Positions 18,510 to 28,848 of a stretch of 64,000 nt of DNA are shown here, one piece after another. The translations under genes and the position numbers were made by a program. The first letter of the stretch is position 1. Each line of letters begins with the position of its first letter. This DNA is from Methylophaga sp. (GTDB lineage: Bacteria > Pseudomonadota > Gammaproteobacteria > Nitrosococcales > Methylophagaceae). The notes beneath the pieces were generated by a model. It was given only the letters and a program-made list of their open reading frames with translations, had not been told where the DNA came from and did no database searches. The stretch is from positions 166,402 to 230,401 of the forward strand of contig PAJP01000005.1 in the NCBI GenBank assembly GCA_002706095.1, given 5' to 3'.

Positions 18510-19202
18510 ATGGCTGAATTCAAAATTGCCCCTTCAATCCTGTCTGCAGACTTTGCTCGTTTGGGTGAAGAAGTAGATAACGTTCTTGCTTCAGGTGCGG
18601 ATATTGTGCACTTTGACGTAATGGATAACCACTATGTACCGAACCTGACAATTGGTCCATTGGTATGTGATGCACTGCGCAAACATGGTGTCACCCATGA
18701 AATTGACGTGCATTTAATGGTCAAACCCGTTGATCGCATCATCCCTGACTTTGCTCAAGCTGGCGCAACATTTATTACTTTCCATCCAGAAGCCTCAGAA
18801 CATATTGACCGTAGTCTGCAATTAGTGAAAGCCGAAGGTTGTAAAACCGGTTTAGTATTTAATCCAGCCACACCACTTTCTCTAGCTGAACACGTTTTAG
18901 ATAAAGTAGATCGTATTCTGCTGATGTCAGTTAACCCTGGCTTTGGCGGTCAGAAATTCATTCCTCATACGCTGGAAAAACTACGTCAAGCACGCAAAAT
19001 GATTGATGAAAGTGGTTACGACATTGATTTAGAAATCGATGGTGGCGTTAACGTCAATAACATCCGTGAAATCGCTGAAGCAGGTGCGCGTACCTTTGTG
19101 GCTGGTTCTGCTGTATTTGGTGCAGCGAAAGATAGTGATCCTAACCGCTATGAAACAGTGATTGCTGCGCTGCGTGAGGAATTAGCTAAAGCAAACGTTT
19201 AA
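18510..19202 (+). CDS. rpe: Ribulose-phosphate 3-epimerase
   Basis: A 230-residue TIM barrel that interconverts ribulose 5-phosphate and xylulose 5-phosphate. Motifs are [33 protein letters not shown] with the metal and catalytic aspartate, [14 protein letters not shown], and the second aspartate in [18 protein letters not shown] precedes the ATG. In a ribulose-monophosphate methylotroph it also serves formaldehyde assimilation; that is inference from the likely host. It heads a run of co-directional genes through trpC. Confidence 0.97.
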   Translation: MAEFKIAPSILSADFARLGEEVDNVLASGADIVHFDVMDNHYVPNLTIGPLVCDALRKHGVTHEIDVHLMVKPVDRIIPDFAQAGATFITFHPEASEHIDRSLQLVKAEGCKTGLVFNPATPLSLAEHVLDKVDRILLMSVNPGFGGQKFIPHTLEKLRQARKMIDESGYDIDLEIDGGVNVNNIREIAEAGARTFVAGSAVFGAAKDSDPNRYETVIAALREELAKANV

Positions 19203-19209
19203 TCGCTCA

Positions 19210-19878
19210 ATGAAGTTAGATTTACCTGAGGTTGTTTTTATTGACCTTGATGGCACGCTGGTTGACAGCGTGCCAGATCTAACTTGTGCAACCAATCACA
19301 TGCTCAGCAGTCTAGGATTGGCAAAAGCAAGCGAAGCTGACGTCAGAAGTTGGGTAGGTAATGGCATTCCCCGACTTATTGAACGAGCACTAACAGGCGA
19401 AATGCAACAAAAAGCAGAAACAGCATTACTGCAAAAAGCATTGCCTCTATTCTTAGATTATTATCAGCAGTTCCCCTGTGAAAGCAGTCAGGTTTACCCA
19501 GATGTATTCACAGGACTGTCCTGGCTTAAAAAGAAGCAGATTAAACTAGCTTGTGTCACTAACAAGGATGAAACGTTTACTCTGCCTTTGCTTGAAAAGC
19601 TTGGTCTGAAAGATTATTTTGACCTTGTGGTGAGTGGTGATACAACGCCACATAAAAAACCACATCCGGCACCATTACTGTATGGTGTTGATTACTTTCG
19701 GATTACCTCCGAAAAGGCATTAATGATCGGCGATTCCGTCAATGACGTAAAAGCAGCTAGAGCTGCTGGACTTGCCATTATATGCGTGAGCTACGGTTAC
19801 AATCACGGTCAGCCAATTTCTGCAGCTGCACCCAATACCGTAATAGATACTTTTGCAGAGCTGGAAAGCTTATTTTAG
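19210..19878 (+). CDS. gph: Phosphoglycolate phosphatase
   Basis: A 222-residue HAD hydrolase with motif I FIDLDGTLVDS, motif II VTNKD, and motif III/IV KKPHPAPLLYG and MIGDSVNDVKAA. Gph dephosphorylates 2-phosphoglycolate, for example from DNA repair. It starts seven bases after rpe and precedes trpE by nine bases, an rpe-gph-trpE order common in gammaproteobacteria. Confidence 0.94.
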   Translation: MKLDLPEVVFIDLDGTLVDSVPDLTCATNHMLSSLGLAKASEADVRSWVGNGIPRLIERALTGEMQQKAETALLQKALPLFLDYYQQFPCESSQVYPDVFTGLSWLKKKQIKLACVTNKDETFTLPLLEKLGLKDYFDLVVSGDTTPHKKPHPAPLLYGVDYFRITSEKALMIGDSVNDVKAARAAGLAIICVSYGYNHGQPISAAAPNTVIDTFAELESLF

Positions 19879-19887
19879 AAAGAAGCA

Positions 19888-21384
19888 ATGAAACAGTCAG
19901 AATTTGATCAACTTGCCACAGAAGGCTACAACCGCATCCCCTTATCAAGGGAAGTTTTAGCAGACTTAGATACACCATTAAGTGCTTATCTCAAATTGGC
20001 TGATGCGCCCTATTCCTACCTGTTTGAATCTGTTCAGGGTGGTGAAAAATGGGGTCGTTACTCGATGATTGGCTTACCTTGCCACACAATTGTTCGCGTT
20101 CATGCTAAAGACATTGTGGTGGAACTGGATGGGCAAGTTGTTGAAACAGCACAAGCCGACGATCCTCTGGCATGGATAGAACAATTCCAGACACGCTATC
20201 GTGTTGCAGAAATCGATTCATTACCCAAATTTAATGGTGGTCTTGTCGGTTATTTTGGCTATGACACTGTACGTTATGTTGAATCACGACTGGGTAATGC
20301 ACCGGACTCCGATCCGCTCGAATGTCCTGATATTCTCTTAATGGTGTCAGACGAGTTAGTCGTGTTTGACAATCTAAGTGGTCGATTGCATTTGATTGTT
20401 CACGCAGACCCGAATACAGAAAATGCCTACCGTCAGGCACAACAACGTCTGGACGAGTTAACACAAACGTTGCGTCAGACAGCGATGGACTTCCATCAGA
20501 ATAAAGCCCATAAACAAGTCAATGAAGAAGACTTTCAGTCTGGCTTTACTGAGAAAGGCTTTACTGATGCTGTCGAAAAGGCAAAACAATACATTAATGA
20601 CGGCGATATCATGCAAGTGGTGTTGTCTCAGCGCCTGACCATTCCTTACAGTGCGCCTCCGATTGATTTATACCGAGCCTTAAGAACCCTTAACCCTTCA
20701 CCTTATATGTACTACTTGAATCTTGGTGAGTTTTTTGTGGTGGGTTCATCACCTGAGATTTTGGTTCGCATGGAAGATCAGGAAGTCACTGTTCGTCCGA
20801 TTGCCGGCACCCGTCCTCGTGGTAAAAACGAAGAAGAAGACATTGCCTTAGAGCAGGATTTATTATCAGATCCTAAAGAGCTTGCTGAGCACTTGATGTT
20901 GATTGACCTCGGTCGTAATGATGTTGGCAGAGTCAGTAAAACCGGTACCGTTGAACTCACCGATAAAATGGTCATTGAGCGCTATTCTCATGTCATGCAC
21001 ATTGTGTCTAATGTCACCGGTCAAGTGGTAGACAATATGTCAGCCATTGACGCTTTAAGAGCGACCTTCCCCGCTGGCACAGTGAGTGGTGCTCCTAAAG
21101 TACGTGCAATGGAAATTATCGACGAATTAGAACCGGTCAAACGCGGCGTTTATGCTGGTGCAGTTGGCTATTTATCTTGGTCTGGCAATATGGATACGGC
21201 CATAGCCATACGCACAGCAGTTATAAAAAATGATCTGCTGCATATCCAGGCGGGTGCCGGTATTGTTTATGACTCCGTGCCGGAAATGGAATGGAAAGAA
21301 ACGATGAATAAGGCCCGCGCGATCTTTCGTGCTGTTGCCATGGCGGAAGCAGGATTGGAAGCCAATCCTCATGCAGAAAGCTAA
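19888..21384 (+). CDS. trpE: Anthranilate synthase component I
   Basis: A 498-residue chorismate-binding enzyme that makes anthranilate with the TrpG amidotransferase. The catalytic domain shows [35 protein letters not shown] and [15 protein letters not shown]. The N-terminal regulatory domain contains [18 protein letters not shown] residues ([17 protein letters not shown]), the tryptophan feedback region. No leader peptide or attenuator fits in the nine bases before it, so regulation must come from farther upstream. Confidence 0.96.
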   Translation: MKQSEFDQLATEGYNRIPLSREVLADLDTPLSAYLKLADAPYSYLFESVQGGEKWGRYSMIGLPCHTIVRVHAKDIVVELDGQVVETAQADDPLAWIEQFQTRYRVAEIDSLPKFNGGLVGYFGYDTVRYVESRLGNAPDSDPLECPDILLMVSDELVVFDNLSGRLHLIVHADPNTENAYRQAQQRLDELTQTLRQTAMDFHQNKAHKQVNEEDFQSGFTEKGFTDAVEKAKQYINDGDIMQVVLSQRLTIPYSAPPIDLYRALRTLNPSPYMYYLNLGEFFVVGSSPEILVRMEDQEVTVRPIAGTRPRGKNEEEDIALEQDLLSDPKELAEHLMLIDLGRNDVGRVSKTGTVELTDKMVIERYSHVMHIVSNVTGQVVDNMSAIDALRATFPAGTVSGAPKVRAMEIIDELEPVKRGVYAGAVGYLSWSGNMDTAIAIRTAVIKNDLLHIQAGAGIVYDSVPEMEWKETMNKARAIFRAVAMAEAGLEANPHAES

Positions 21385-21399
21385 CCTAGGACTAGATAC

Positions 21400-21978
21400 A
21401 TGCTGTTAATGATTGATAATTATGACTCTTTTACCTATAACCTGGTGCAATATTTTGCTGAGCTAGGGGAAGACGTCGCCGTTCATCGTAACGATAAAAT
21501 TACCATTGCAGACATTGAAGCAATGAACCCTGACAAAATTGTTCTATCACCCGGTCCATGTACACCAAATGAAGCTGGTATATCCATGGAAGTTATCAAG
21601 CATTTCGCCGGAAAAAAACCGATGCTAGGTGTCTGTCTGGGTCATCAAGCCATTGGACAGGTGTTTGGTGGTGAAGTGATTCATGCCAGCCAAATAATGC
21701 ATGGGAAAACGTCTAAGGTGTATCACAATAACACGAGTGTATTTAGAGGCCTGAATAACCCTTTAGAAGCCACACGTTATCACTCCTTGGTTGTGAGCAA
21801 ATATAACTTGCCGGATTGTTTCAATATTACCGCCTGGACCCAAACGGAAGATGGTGAGCTGGATGAAATCATGGGAATTGAACATAAAACGCTGCCAATA
21901 GAAGGTGTGCAATTTCATCCAGAATCTATTCTGACCGAACAAGGTCACGAATTACTGAATAACTTTCTGCAAAGATAA
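21400..21978 (+). CDS. trpG: Anthranilate/aminodeoxychorismate synthase glutamine amidotransferase
   Basis: A 192-residue class I glutamine amidotransferase. It opens with [18 protein letters not shown], has the oxyanion [11 protein letters not shown], the nucleophile cysteine in [11 protein letters not shown], and the His-Glu pair in [13 protein letters not shown]. It supplies ammonia to TrpE and possibly to PabB. It lies 15 bases after trpE and 9 before trpD. Confidence 0.95.
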   Translation: MLLMIDNYDSFTYNLVQYFAELGEDVAVHRNDKITIADIEAMNPDKIVLSPGPCTPNEAGISMEVIKHFAGKKPMLGVCLGHQAIGQVFGGEVIHASQIMHGKTSKVYHNNTSVFRGLNNPLEATRYHSLVVSKYNLPDCFNITAWTQTEDGELDEIMGIEHKTLPIEGVQFHPESILTEQGHELLNNFLQR

Positions 21979-21987
21979 GGGCCTTTC

Positions 21988-23001
21988 ATGGATATACAGG
22001 CAGCGATCAAGCAGCTCATCCTGCGCCAAGATTTTAGCCACGACCAAATGACTGACGTCATGAATCAAATCATGACCGGTAATGCCACACCAGCACAAAT
22101 TGGTGGTTTTTTAATTGGTCTGCAAATGAAAGGTGAAACGGTCACAGAAATTGCAGCAGCGGCCGAAGTGATGCGAAGTCTGGCGACACCCGTTCATATC
22201 AAGGGCAAACATGTTGTTGATACCTGCGGTACCGGTGGTGATGGTGCCAGTACCTTTAATGTTTCTACAGCCAGTGCCTTTGTTGCTGCAGCAGCGGGTT
22301 GTCAGGTGGCCAAACATGGAAACCGTTCCATCAGTAGTAGTTCGGGTAGTGCCGATGTGCTTGAAGCCGCTGGCGTTAACTTAGAGCTTAGTCCGGAACA
22401 GGTAAAACACTGTATCGAAACAGTAGGTGTCGGTTTTATGTTTGCTCAAAAACATCATGGCGCCATGAAACATGCGATTGGACCGCGTCGTGAGATGGGT
22501 GTCAGAACTATCTTTAACCTACTTGGCCCGCTCACCAACCCTGCTCAAGCCGCTCATCAGGTCTTAGGTGTGTTTGATAAAAAATGGGTAAAACCGATGG
22601 CTGAAGTGTTACAAAAACTCGGCAGCCGACATGTTTTAGTGGTTCATGCTGAAGATGGTCTCGATGAAATCAGTATCGGTGCTGAAACCCATGTCGCTGA
22701 GCTCAAAGAGGGTAAAGTGACGACCTACACGATTAAACCGGAAGATTTTGGTCTTCAGCAGAATACGATTGAAACCTTAACGGTCAGCAATGCACAGGAT
22801 AGCCTATCGCTGATCAAAGAAGTCTTCGACGGCAAACCTGGTCCTGCGCGTGATATTGTTGTGTTAAATGCTGGTGCAGCAATTTATGCAGCTGATATCA
22901 CTGTTTCACTCGCAGAAGGAATTGCTATGGCAGCAGAGCTTATCGACTCAGGTGCCGCTACTCAAAAATTAAATGCCCTTATTGTTACAAGCCGAACTTA
23001 A
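21988..23001 (+). CDS. trpD: Anthranilate phosphoribosyltransferase
   Basis: A 337-residue enzyme that joins anthranilate and PRPP. It shows [19 protein letters not shown], the glycine-rich PRPP site, then [19 protein letters not shown] and [20 protein letters not shown]. Length is normal. It follows trpG closely, and trpC starts four bases after its stop. Confidence 0.96.
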   Translation: MDIQAAIKQLILRQDFSHDQMTDVMNQIMTGNATPAQIGGFLIGLQMKGETVTEIAAAAEVMRSLATPVHIKGKHVVDTCGTGGDGASTFNVSTASAFVAAAAGCQVAKHGNRSISSSSGSADVLEAAGVNLELSPEQVKHCIETVGVGFMFAQKHHGAMKHAIGPRREMGVRTIFNLLGPLTNPAQAAHQVLGVFDKKWVKPMAEVLQKLGSRHVLVVHAEDGLDEISIGAETHVAELKEGKVTTYTIKPEDFGLQQNTIETLTVSNAQDSLSLIKEVFDGKPGPARDIVVLNAGAAIYAADITVSLAEGIAMAAELIDSGAATQKLNALIVTSRT

Positions 23002-23005
23002 TACT

Positions 23006-23806
23006 ATGTCTGAAAATACACCTGATATTTTGCTCAATATCCTACAACGCAAACAGCAGGAAGTCGCTGAGCGCTCAGCTAAAATTCCGTTAGCTATTAT
23101 GCAGCAGTTGGCTGAACAAGCTAATCCCGTTCGCGGTTTTGTTGAGTCTATCAGCAAAAAAATGCTTAATAACGAACCCGCTGTGATTGCAGAAATCAAA
23201 AAAGCCTCTCCCAGTAAAGGTTTAATCAGAGAAAACTTTATTCCCAAAGACATTGCTGTTAGTTATGAAAAAGGCGGTGCGGCTTGTTTATCTGTTTTAA
23301 CCGATCGTGATTTTTTTCAGGGTCATGAAGTTTTTTTACAAGAAGCTCGTAATGCTTGCTCTCTGCCAGTTATTCGTAAAGACTTTATCATTGATCCTTA
23401 TCAGGTATTTGAAGCAAGAGCGATAAGCGCTGACTGTATTCTGTTAATTGTCGCGGCTTTGGATGATAACCAGTTAGAAAACTTGAGTCAGCTGGCGATT
23501 CAGCTGGGTATGGATGTATTGGTGGAGGTCCATGATCTAGAAGAGCTGGAACGTGCTTTGGTATTAAACTTACCTTTAATTGGTATCAACAACCGCGATC
23601 TTCGAAGCTTTGACACGTCACTCGACACCACCCTGTCATTATTGCAACGCATTCCTCAAGGTCATATCGTGATTACCGAAAGCGGCATTCATACTCGTGA
23701 TGACGTCAAATTAATGCGTGACAATAAGGTCAATGGTTTCTTGGTAGGTGAAGCCTTTATGCGGGCAGATGATCCCGGGACGGAATTAGCCAAGCTTTTT
23801 TACTAA
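23006..23806 (+). CDS. trpC: Indole-3-glycerol phosphate synthase
   Basis: A 266-residue TIM-barrel enzyme that closes the indole ring. Motifs are [56 protein letters not shown] and [12 protein letters not shown]. The frame stays open back to 22973, but that start would lie inside trpD; the ATG at 23006, four bases after trpD, gives the usual family start ([13 protein letters not shown]). Its end overlaps the convergent crp-like gene by 21 bases. Confidence 0.96.
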   Translation: MSENTPDILLNILQRKQQEVAERSAKIPLAIMQQLAEQANPVRGFVESISKKMLNNEPAVIAEIKKASPSKGLIRENFIPKDIAVSYEKGGAACLSVLTDRDFFQGHEVFLQEARNACSLPVIRKDFIIDPYQVFEARAISADCILLIVAALDDNQLENLSQLAIQLGMDVLVEVHDLEELERALVLNLPLIGINNRDLRSFDTSLDTTLSLLQRIPQGHIVITESGIHTRDDVKLMRDNKVNGFLVGEAFMRADDPGTELAKLFY

Positions 23807-24472
23807 AGGTTTTTTATGACGATGTTCTTCATCATAGATGATCATCGTCTTTCCTTTTGCCCATAACAGGCCATTGTCTTGTAACTCTTTTAGCACACGG
23901 CCAACCATTTCTCGAGAACACCCAACCATACGGCTAATTTCCTGGCGTGTGACCTTGATTTGCATGCCATCAGGATGGCGCATTGCATCTGGTTGTGCCG
24001 CTAATTCATGTAAAGCCGCCTCGACTCTACCTGCCACATCAAGAAATGCCATATCGGTGGCTTTACGAGTCGTTGATAACAAACGTTTCGCTAATTGTTC
24101 TGCAATGGTAAATAACAGTGTTGGGTAACACTCTTTTAACTGAGTTTTTGAGAGATTCATGATTTGTTGATACGAAATCTCTTCGGTTCGGACATCCGTT
24201 CTGGCACGGACAGTGACCATACGCTCACCGACATCGGAAAACATACCAATTTCACCAATAAAATCACCCTGGTTCAGATAAGCGACGATGAGCTCCTCGC
24301 CTTCTTCGTTCTCCATACAAACACTGACAGAGCCTTCACGGATGTAATAAAGCGTGTGAGGAGGATCACCAGGACGAACAATGATATTTTTCGCCGGATA
24401 GGTTTTTGTGTGACAGCAGCGAAAAAACTCTGCTAATCCTTGCTCAATGGCCTTGTGTCTATGATAGTCCAT
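23786..24472 (-). CDS. crp: CRP/Vfr-type transcriptional regulator
   Basis: A 228-residue member with an N-terminal cyclic-nucleotide domain and a C-terminal helix-turn-helix. It aligns with E. coli CRP and Pseudomonas Vfr throughout: [31 protein letters not shown], and the recognition helix [13 protein letters not shown], which keeps the R, E and R that contact TGTGA half-sites. In the cAMP pocket the Glu and Arg (GEIG, ER) are kept, but the CRP Ser83 position is Met (ERMVTV). There is also an extra basic tail ([15 protein letters not shown]) encoded partly over the end of trpC. The gene is divergent from an OsmC gene, as E. coli crp is from yhfA. Confidence 0.9.
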   Translation of the reverse strand: MDYHRHKAIEQGLAEFFRCCHTKTYPAKNIIVRPGDPPHTLYYIREGSVSVCMENEEGEELIVAYLNQGDFIGEIGMFSDVGERMVTVRARTDVRTEEISYQQIMNLSKTQLKECYPTLLFTIAEQLAKRLLSTTRKATDMAFLDVAGRVEAALHELAAQPDAMRHPDGMQIKVTRQEISRMVGCSREMVGRVLKELQDNGLLWAKGKTMIIYDEEHRHKKPLVKKLG

Positions 24473-24534
24473 CTATTTATCCAAAATGGGTGAGCGGGCA
24501 ATAATACAGCATAAACGGGTATAATCCCTTAGCG

Positions 24535-24554
24535 ATTTGATAAATATGTCAAAT
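24535..24554. repeat. Inverted repeat in the crp-osmC intergenic region
   Basis: The arms ATTTGA and TCAAAT are separated by eight bases, about 10 bases downstream of a plus-strand TATAAT (24520-24525) and 35 bases before the OsmC start. It resembles an operator. It does not fit the CRP site, whose TGTGA arms have a six-base spacer. Confidence 0.35.
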
Positions 24555-24588
24555 TTAAAGTGACTTATCAACTTTAGGAAACATTTAA

Positions 24589-25008
24589 ATGAAAGCACGA
24601 GTGAAATGGGTCGAAGATGTTTTATTCCTCGGCGAGTCAGGAACAGGTCATACCGTAGTGATGGATGGCCCGGAAGAAGCAGGCGGACATGGCACCGGCA
24701 TGCGTCCGATGGAGTTATTACTGATGGGTATGGCTGGGTGTACAGCCTTTGATGTCATCGAAATATTGAAGAAGTCTCAACAAGATATTCGCGACTGTGT
24801 TATTGAGGCGAATGGCGAAAGAAGCGAAGAAGCGCCAAAGGTTTACACTAATATTCATATTCACTACAAAATCACCGGTAAAAACGTAAAGGCGAATTTT
24901 GTTGAACGTGCGATCAAAATGTCGACAGAGAAATATTGCTCAGCCACCATTATGTTGGCGAAGACAGCCACAGTGACGCATGATTACGAAATCATTGAAG
25001 TCGAGTAA
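24589..25008 (+). CDS. OsmC family protein (YhfA-like)
   Basis: A 139-residue OsmC-fold protein with the two conserved cysteines in MGMAGCTAFDVIEIL and TEKYCSATIMLAK. OsmC proteins reduce organic hydroperoxides; the YhfA branch, to which the gene order (divergent from crp) points, has no firmly known substrate. It starts a three-gene run with the VOC protein and ycgL, with 19- and 3-base gaps. Confidence 0.9.
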   Translation: MKARVKWVEDVLFLGESGTGHTVVMDGPEEAGGHGTGMRPMELLLMGMAGCTAFDVIEILKKSQQDIRDCVIEANGERSEEAPKVYTNIHIHYKITGKNVKANFVERAIKMSTEKYCSATIMLAKTATVTHDYEIIEVE

Positions 25009-25027
25009 TAAAGAAAAAGAGTAACTG

Positions 25028-25435
25028 ATGTCTGAAAAAAAACGAGTACGGCCAGGCAAAACCGGTGGCATGCGACATGTCGCCCTCTTTGTTGATGATT
25101 TGGCTGCATGTGAACATTTCTATACCGAATTACTTGGGATGGAAGTCGAGTGGCGGCCGGATGAACAGAATGTCTATCTGACTTCAGGTAATGACAACCT
25201 TGCCCTACATCAGGCAGCTGAACCTGCTGCACCAGCGCATCAACAAAAATTGGATCATATTGGTTTTATTATTCCAGCCATAGAAGAAGTTGACGACTGG
25301 TTCGAGTTCTTAACAGCACATGATGTGAGCATTCGAAACCCACCGCGTACTCACAGAGATGGTGCCAGAAGTTTTTACTGTTACGACCCTAGTGGTACTG
25401 TAGTCCAAATTATTTATCATCCACCTATCTCATAA
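25028..25435 (+). CDS. VOC family (glyoxalase-like) protein
   Basis: A 135-residue vicinal-oxygen-chelate domain protein. The two beta-alpha-beta modules start with MRHVALFVDDLAACEHFYTE and LDHIGFIIPAIEEVDDW and end with FYCYDPSGTVVQIIYHP. Histidine and glutamate-like metal positions are present in the first module, but the last-strand glutamate is replaced by Gln (VVQI), so glyoxalase I activity cannot be assumed. It is cotranscribed with the OsmC gene. Confidence 0.85.
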   Translation: MSEKKRVRPGKTGGMRHVALFVDDLAACEHFYTELLGMEVEWRPDEQNVYLTSGNDNLALHQAAEPAAPAHQQKLDHIGFIIPAIEEVDDWFEFLTAHDVSIRNPPRTHRDGARSFYCYDPSGTVVQIIYHPPIS

Positions 25436-25438
25436 ATA

Positions 25439-25720
25439 ATGAAAACGTATATTTATAAAAGTCTAAAAAAAGAAGAGTTATATCTTTACATCAGCAAGAA
25501 AGATGATTTTTCAGAAGTCCCTCAGGCGCTCTATGACTCAATGGGAAAAGAACCTCAGTTCGTTATGGAGCTTGAGTTGTCACCCGAAAAACCACTCGCC
25601 CGTGAAGATGTCATCACCGTGATGAAGAATCTGGAAACGCAGGGATATCATGTTCAAATGCCTCCCCGTTTAGAAAAACTCGGCGACTTTATGAATCAGA
25701 AAAAACAGCATCTTCACTAG
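25439..25720 (+). CDS. ycgL: YcgL domain-containing protein
   Basis: A 93-residue protein with the YcgL pattern: [20 protein letters not shown], the middle [18 protein letters not shown], and [15 protein letters not shown]. The family is small, gammaproteobacterial and of unknown function. It begins three bases after the VOC gene and its stop overlaps that of convergent mutS by four bases. Confidence 0.9.
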   Translation: MKTYIYKSLKKEELYLYISKKDDFSEVPQALYDSMGKEPQFVMELELSPEKPLAREDVITVMKNLETQGYHVQMPPRLEKLGDFMNQKKQHLH

Positions 25721-28275
25721 TGCCTGAGTAATTGGCTAAGCTCATACAAGATATCTAATGCTTGTTTTGGGCTTAGTTCATCGGGGTTTATTTGCTCTAG
25801 TCGTTTCTCAAGCGGCGAAGATTCTGCTTCTTGGGTAAATAAGTCTTGTTGTGGCTGCGCGTTTGTCGTGTCGACTGAGTAGTGGGTCTGTTCCAGTTGC
25901 TTTAATTTGGTTTTGGCGGCTTTAATTACATCAGCAGGCACACCAGCAAGCTGAGCTACCTGAAGACCATAGCTTTGACTGGCAGCCCCTTCTTTCAACT
26001 GATGAAGAAAGACAATCTTGTCACCATGTTCGATAGCATCCAGATGCACATTCCTGGCTTGCTCAAATAACTCGGGTAGTTGTGTCATCTCGAAGTAATG
26101 TGTCGCAAATAAGGTATAAGCGCCAATATCACGAATCAGTTTTTCAGCACATGACCAAGCTAAAGCTAGACCATCAAAGGTACTGGTTCCACGGCCAATT
26201 TCATCCATTAAAACCAAGCTGTGGTGTGTAGCATTGTTGAGGATAGTCGCCGCTTCATTCATTTCCACCATGAAGGTCGAACGACCCGATGCTAGGTCAT
26301 CTGATGCCCCGATACGGGTAAAGACTTGATCCACGGGCCCGATAATCGCTTTGCTCGCCGGCACATAACTGCCCATATGTGCCATTAAGACGATCAATGC
26401 TGTCTGACGCATATAGGTCGACTTACCCCCCATATTGGGACCGGTAATAATTAATGTGGACTGCTCAGCGGTTAATTTCAGATCATTAGCGCAAAAAGCT
26501 TGGTTTTGACACACTTCCACAACCGGGTGTCGACCTGCTTCAATATGGATTCCGGCATCATTCACAAACTCCGGGGCGACATAATCCAATGTCTCGGCCC
26601 GCTCAGCAAGATTGGCAAGCACATCCAGCTCAGCTAATGACATAGAACATTGTGATAAGGCCATTAATTCTGGGGCCACTTTATCGAACAATTCATCGTA
26701 AAGCGCCTTTTCTAAAGCTAATGCTTTTTCGTTCGCACTGAGAACCTGTTCTTCGAAGCGTTTCAGTTCAGGTGTGATGTACCGTTCAGCGTTTTTTAAT
26801 GTCTGACGCCGAACATATTCATCAGGCAATGTAATATCGTGAGCACGACTCAGTTCGATAAAATAGCCATGCACTTTGTTATAGCCTACTTTGAGGGTAT
26901 TAACGCCTGTTCTATGGCGTTCTTGTTGTTCAAGTTGATCTAAAAAGCCACTGGCATTTTTATGCAGATCGCGTAAACGATCCAACTCCTCGTTATAACC
27001 TGCTTTTATGACCCCACCATCTCTGATGAGAACAGGTGGTTCATCGATAATCGCTTGTTGTAATAGCAGAAGTAATTCACTGAACGTGCCTAACTGTCGA
27101 TCCAGTTGCCGCAGATGGGTACTTTGCTTCGATTTCAATAACTGATGTAATTCAGGCAACGTTTCTAAAAGACGTCGAATATGCATAAAGTCACGAGGTC
27201 TGGCTGTACGAAGCGCCATCCGTGACAAAATACGCTCAATATCTCCCAACGACTTCATCAAAGCATGACAGTCGTTGAAACTATTGTGCTCCAAAAACTC
27301 CTGAATCACATGTTGTCTATCAACTAATGTTTTGTGATCACGTATTGGACGCATTAACCAGCGTCTCAACATACGTGCGCCCATCGGTGTCGCGGTCCTG
27401 TCCAGTACCGAGATAAGGCTATTTTCAATGCCTCCTGACAGGTTACGTTCAAGTTCAAGATTTTTTCGTGATTGTGGATCCAGTCGAATGCTGTCTTTCG
27501 AATACTCAACACTAAGTTGGCGCAAATGAGGCAAAGCTGTTCTATGTGTTTCTTGTGCGTAGTTCACTAAACAGCCGGCAGCGCGAATCGCAATATCCAG
27601 TCCCTCACAACCAAACCCTTTTAGATCAGTTGTATTAAATTGTTCACATAATCGAGTTTTGGCTGCCTTTAATTCAAAATGCCACTCCGGTAGCTTGCGC
27701 AGTTGTTTTTCAAACGCCTCAAACCCCGCCAGTAATGTTTCACTTAATAAAATTTCTGCGGGTTGTAACCTGGCTAATTCGGCTTTTAACAATTCAGCAT
27801 TATCTAGTTCACTGATAATAAACCGACCGCTGCTAATCTCAGCATAAGCTAATCCATATCGCCCTTTTTCTTCACAAATAGCGAGCAGGAGATTTTCATT
27901 GCGGCTGTCCAGCAGTGCTTCTTCCGTCAATGTACCTGGCGTCAGCACTCTTACAACTTGTCGCTCAACAGGACCTTTACTCGTTGCCGGATCACCTATT
28001 TGCTCACAAATAGCAACAGACTCACCCAGCTTAATAAGCCTTGATAAATAATTATCTGCCGCATGGTAAGGCACCCCCGCCATAGGAATCGGTGCACCGT
28101 TACTGCTGCCACGGGCCGTTAATGTGATATCAAGCAGTTCGGCGGCTTTATGAGCATCGTCAAAAAAGAGCTCATAAAAATCGCCCATACGATAAAACAG
28201 CAAAAATTCCGGATGTTCGGCTTTGATGCGCAGATACTGCTGCATCATTGGAGTATGATTTTGAATTTGAGTCAT
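25717..28275 (-). CDS. mutS: DNA mismatch repair protein MutS
   Basis: An 852-residue mismatch recognition ATPase. The mismatch-reading motif [11 protein letters not shown] (Phe-x-Glu) lies near residues 24-34, the Walker [14 protein letters not shown] around 613, and the Walker B/D-loop [13 protein letters not shown] after it, followed by [14 protein letters not shown]. Length equals E. coli MutS. It is divergent from pncC with only 16 bases between the start codons, so each promoter must overlap the other gene. Confidence 0.97.
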   Translation of the reverse strand: MTQIQNHTPMMQQYLRIKAEHPEFLLFYRMGDFYELFFDDAHKAAELLDITLTARGSSNGAPIPMAGVPYHAADNYLSRLIKLGESVAICEQIGDPATSKGPVERQVVRVLTPGTLTEEALLDSRNENLLLAICEEKGRYGLAYAEISSGRFIISELDNAELLKAELARLQPAEILLSETLLAGFEAFEKQLRKLPEWHFELKAAKTRLCEQFNTTDLKGFGCEGLDIAIRAAGCLVNYAQETHRTALPHLRQLSVEYSKDSIRLDPQSRKNLELERNLSGGIENSLISVLDRTATPMGARMLRRWLMRPIRDHKTLVDRQHVIQEFLEHNSFNDCHALMKSLGDIERILSRMALRTARPRDFMHIRRLLETLPELHQLLKSKQSTHLRQLDRQLGTFSELLLLLQQAIIDEPPVLIRDGGVIKAGYNEELDRLRDLHKNASGFLDQLEQQERHRTGVNTLKVGYNKVHGYFIELSRAHDITLPDEYVRRQTLKNAERYITPELKRFEEQVLSANEKALALEKALYDELFDKVAPELMALSQCSMSLAELDVLANLAERAETLDYVAPEFVNDAGIHIEAGRHPVVEVCQNQAFCANDLKLTAEQSTLIITGPNMGGKSTYMRQTALIVLMAHMGSYVPASKAIIGPVDQVFTRIGASDDLASGRSTFMVEMNEAATILNNATHHSLVLMDEIGRGTSTFDGLALAWSCAEKLIRDIGAYTLFATHYFEMTQLPELFEQARNVHLDAIEHGDKIVFLHQLKEGAASQSYGLQVAQLAGVPADVIKAAKTKLKQLEQTHYSVDTTNAQPQQDLFTQEAESSPLEKRLEQINPDELSPKQALDILYELSQLLRH

Positions 28276-28291
28276 TTTTATAGTTTATATC

Positions 28292-28792
28292 ATGCAAAAT
28301 ATTTCTGACGCATCACTGCAAGAAAAAATCATTCAAGTCGCTGAAACTTTAAATAAAAAGCATTTAATGTTGGCGACAGCAGAATCATGTACTGGTGGCT
28401 GGGTGGCGAAATGTTGCACGGATCTTGCCGGTAGTTCGAGCTGGTTTGAACGAGGTTTCGTCACCTACAGTAACCAGGCTAAACACGAGCAACTCGGCGT
28501 CAAGTTAGCTTCACTCGATAAGTATGGCGCTGTCAGTCAGTTAGTAGCCGAGGAAATGGCGATAGGTACACTTCGCCATTCGAAAGCCGATATTAGCGTG
28601 TCATTAACCGGTATTGCCGGCCCCGGTGGCGGTACAGAAAACAAACCTGTTGGTACAGTATGGATAGCGTGGGCATCTCAAACAGATAAAGTCAGCAGTC
28701 AGCTTTTTCAATTCGATGGGGATAGAGAAAGTGTCAGACGACAAGCCGTGTTAGCGGCCTTATCCGGAATCATTAAAAACGCTAGAGACTGA
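28292..28792 (+). CDS. pncC: Nicotinamide-nucleotide amidohydrolase PncC (CinA C-terminal domain)
   Basis: A 166-residue single-domain CinA-C protein that deamidates NMN to nicotinate mononucleotide in NAD recycling. Key stretches are [15 protein letters not shown] with the catalytic serine region, and [20 protein letters not shown]. Length equals E. coli PncC. It precedes recA by 56 bases, the widespread cinA-recA arrangement, and recA may be read through from it. The ATG lacks an obvious ribosome site. Confidence 0.93.
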   Translation: MQNISDASLQEKIIQVAETLNKKHLMLATAESCTGGWVAKCCTDLAGSSSWFERGFVTYSNQAKHEQLGVKLASLDKYGAVSQLVAEEMAIGTLRHSKADISVSLTGIAGPGGGTENKPVGTVWIAWASQTDKVSSQLFQFDGDRESVRRQAVLAALSGIIKNARD

Positions 28793-28802
28793 CTGCTATC
28801 TA

Positions 28803-28811
28803 TGGGATAAT
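28803..28811 (+). promoter_or_regulatory. Possible extended -10 promoter of recA
   Basis: TGG directly precedes GATAAT (28806-28811), giving an extended -10 about 38 bases before the recA start. The -35 region is poor. I could not find a CTG-N10-CAG LexA operator between pncC and recA. Confidence 0.35.
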
Positions 28812-28848
28812 CGAAGGATTTATTAAAAACAGCTTCAGAGGTAGTGCA

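Noticed and set aside
22973..23005. Upstream start for trpC inside trpD
   Set aside because: It would add 11 residues that do not fit the family; the ATG at 23006 is in the expected place after the trpD stop.
24535..24554. CRP or FNR binding site between crp and the OsmC gene
   Set aside because: The arm spacing is eight bases and the arms lack TGTGA or a TTGAT-N4-ATCAA arrangement, so it is kept only as an inverted repeat.
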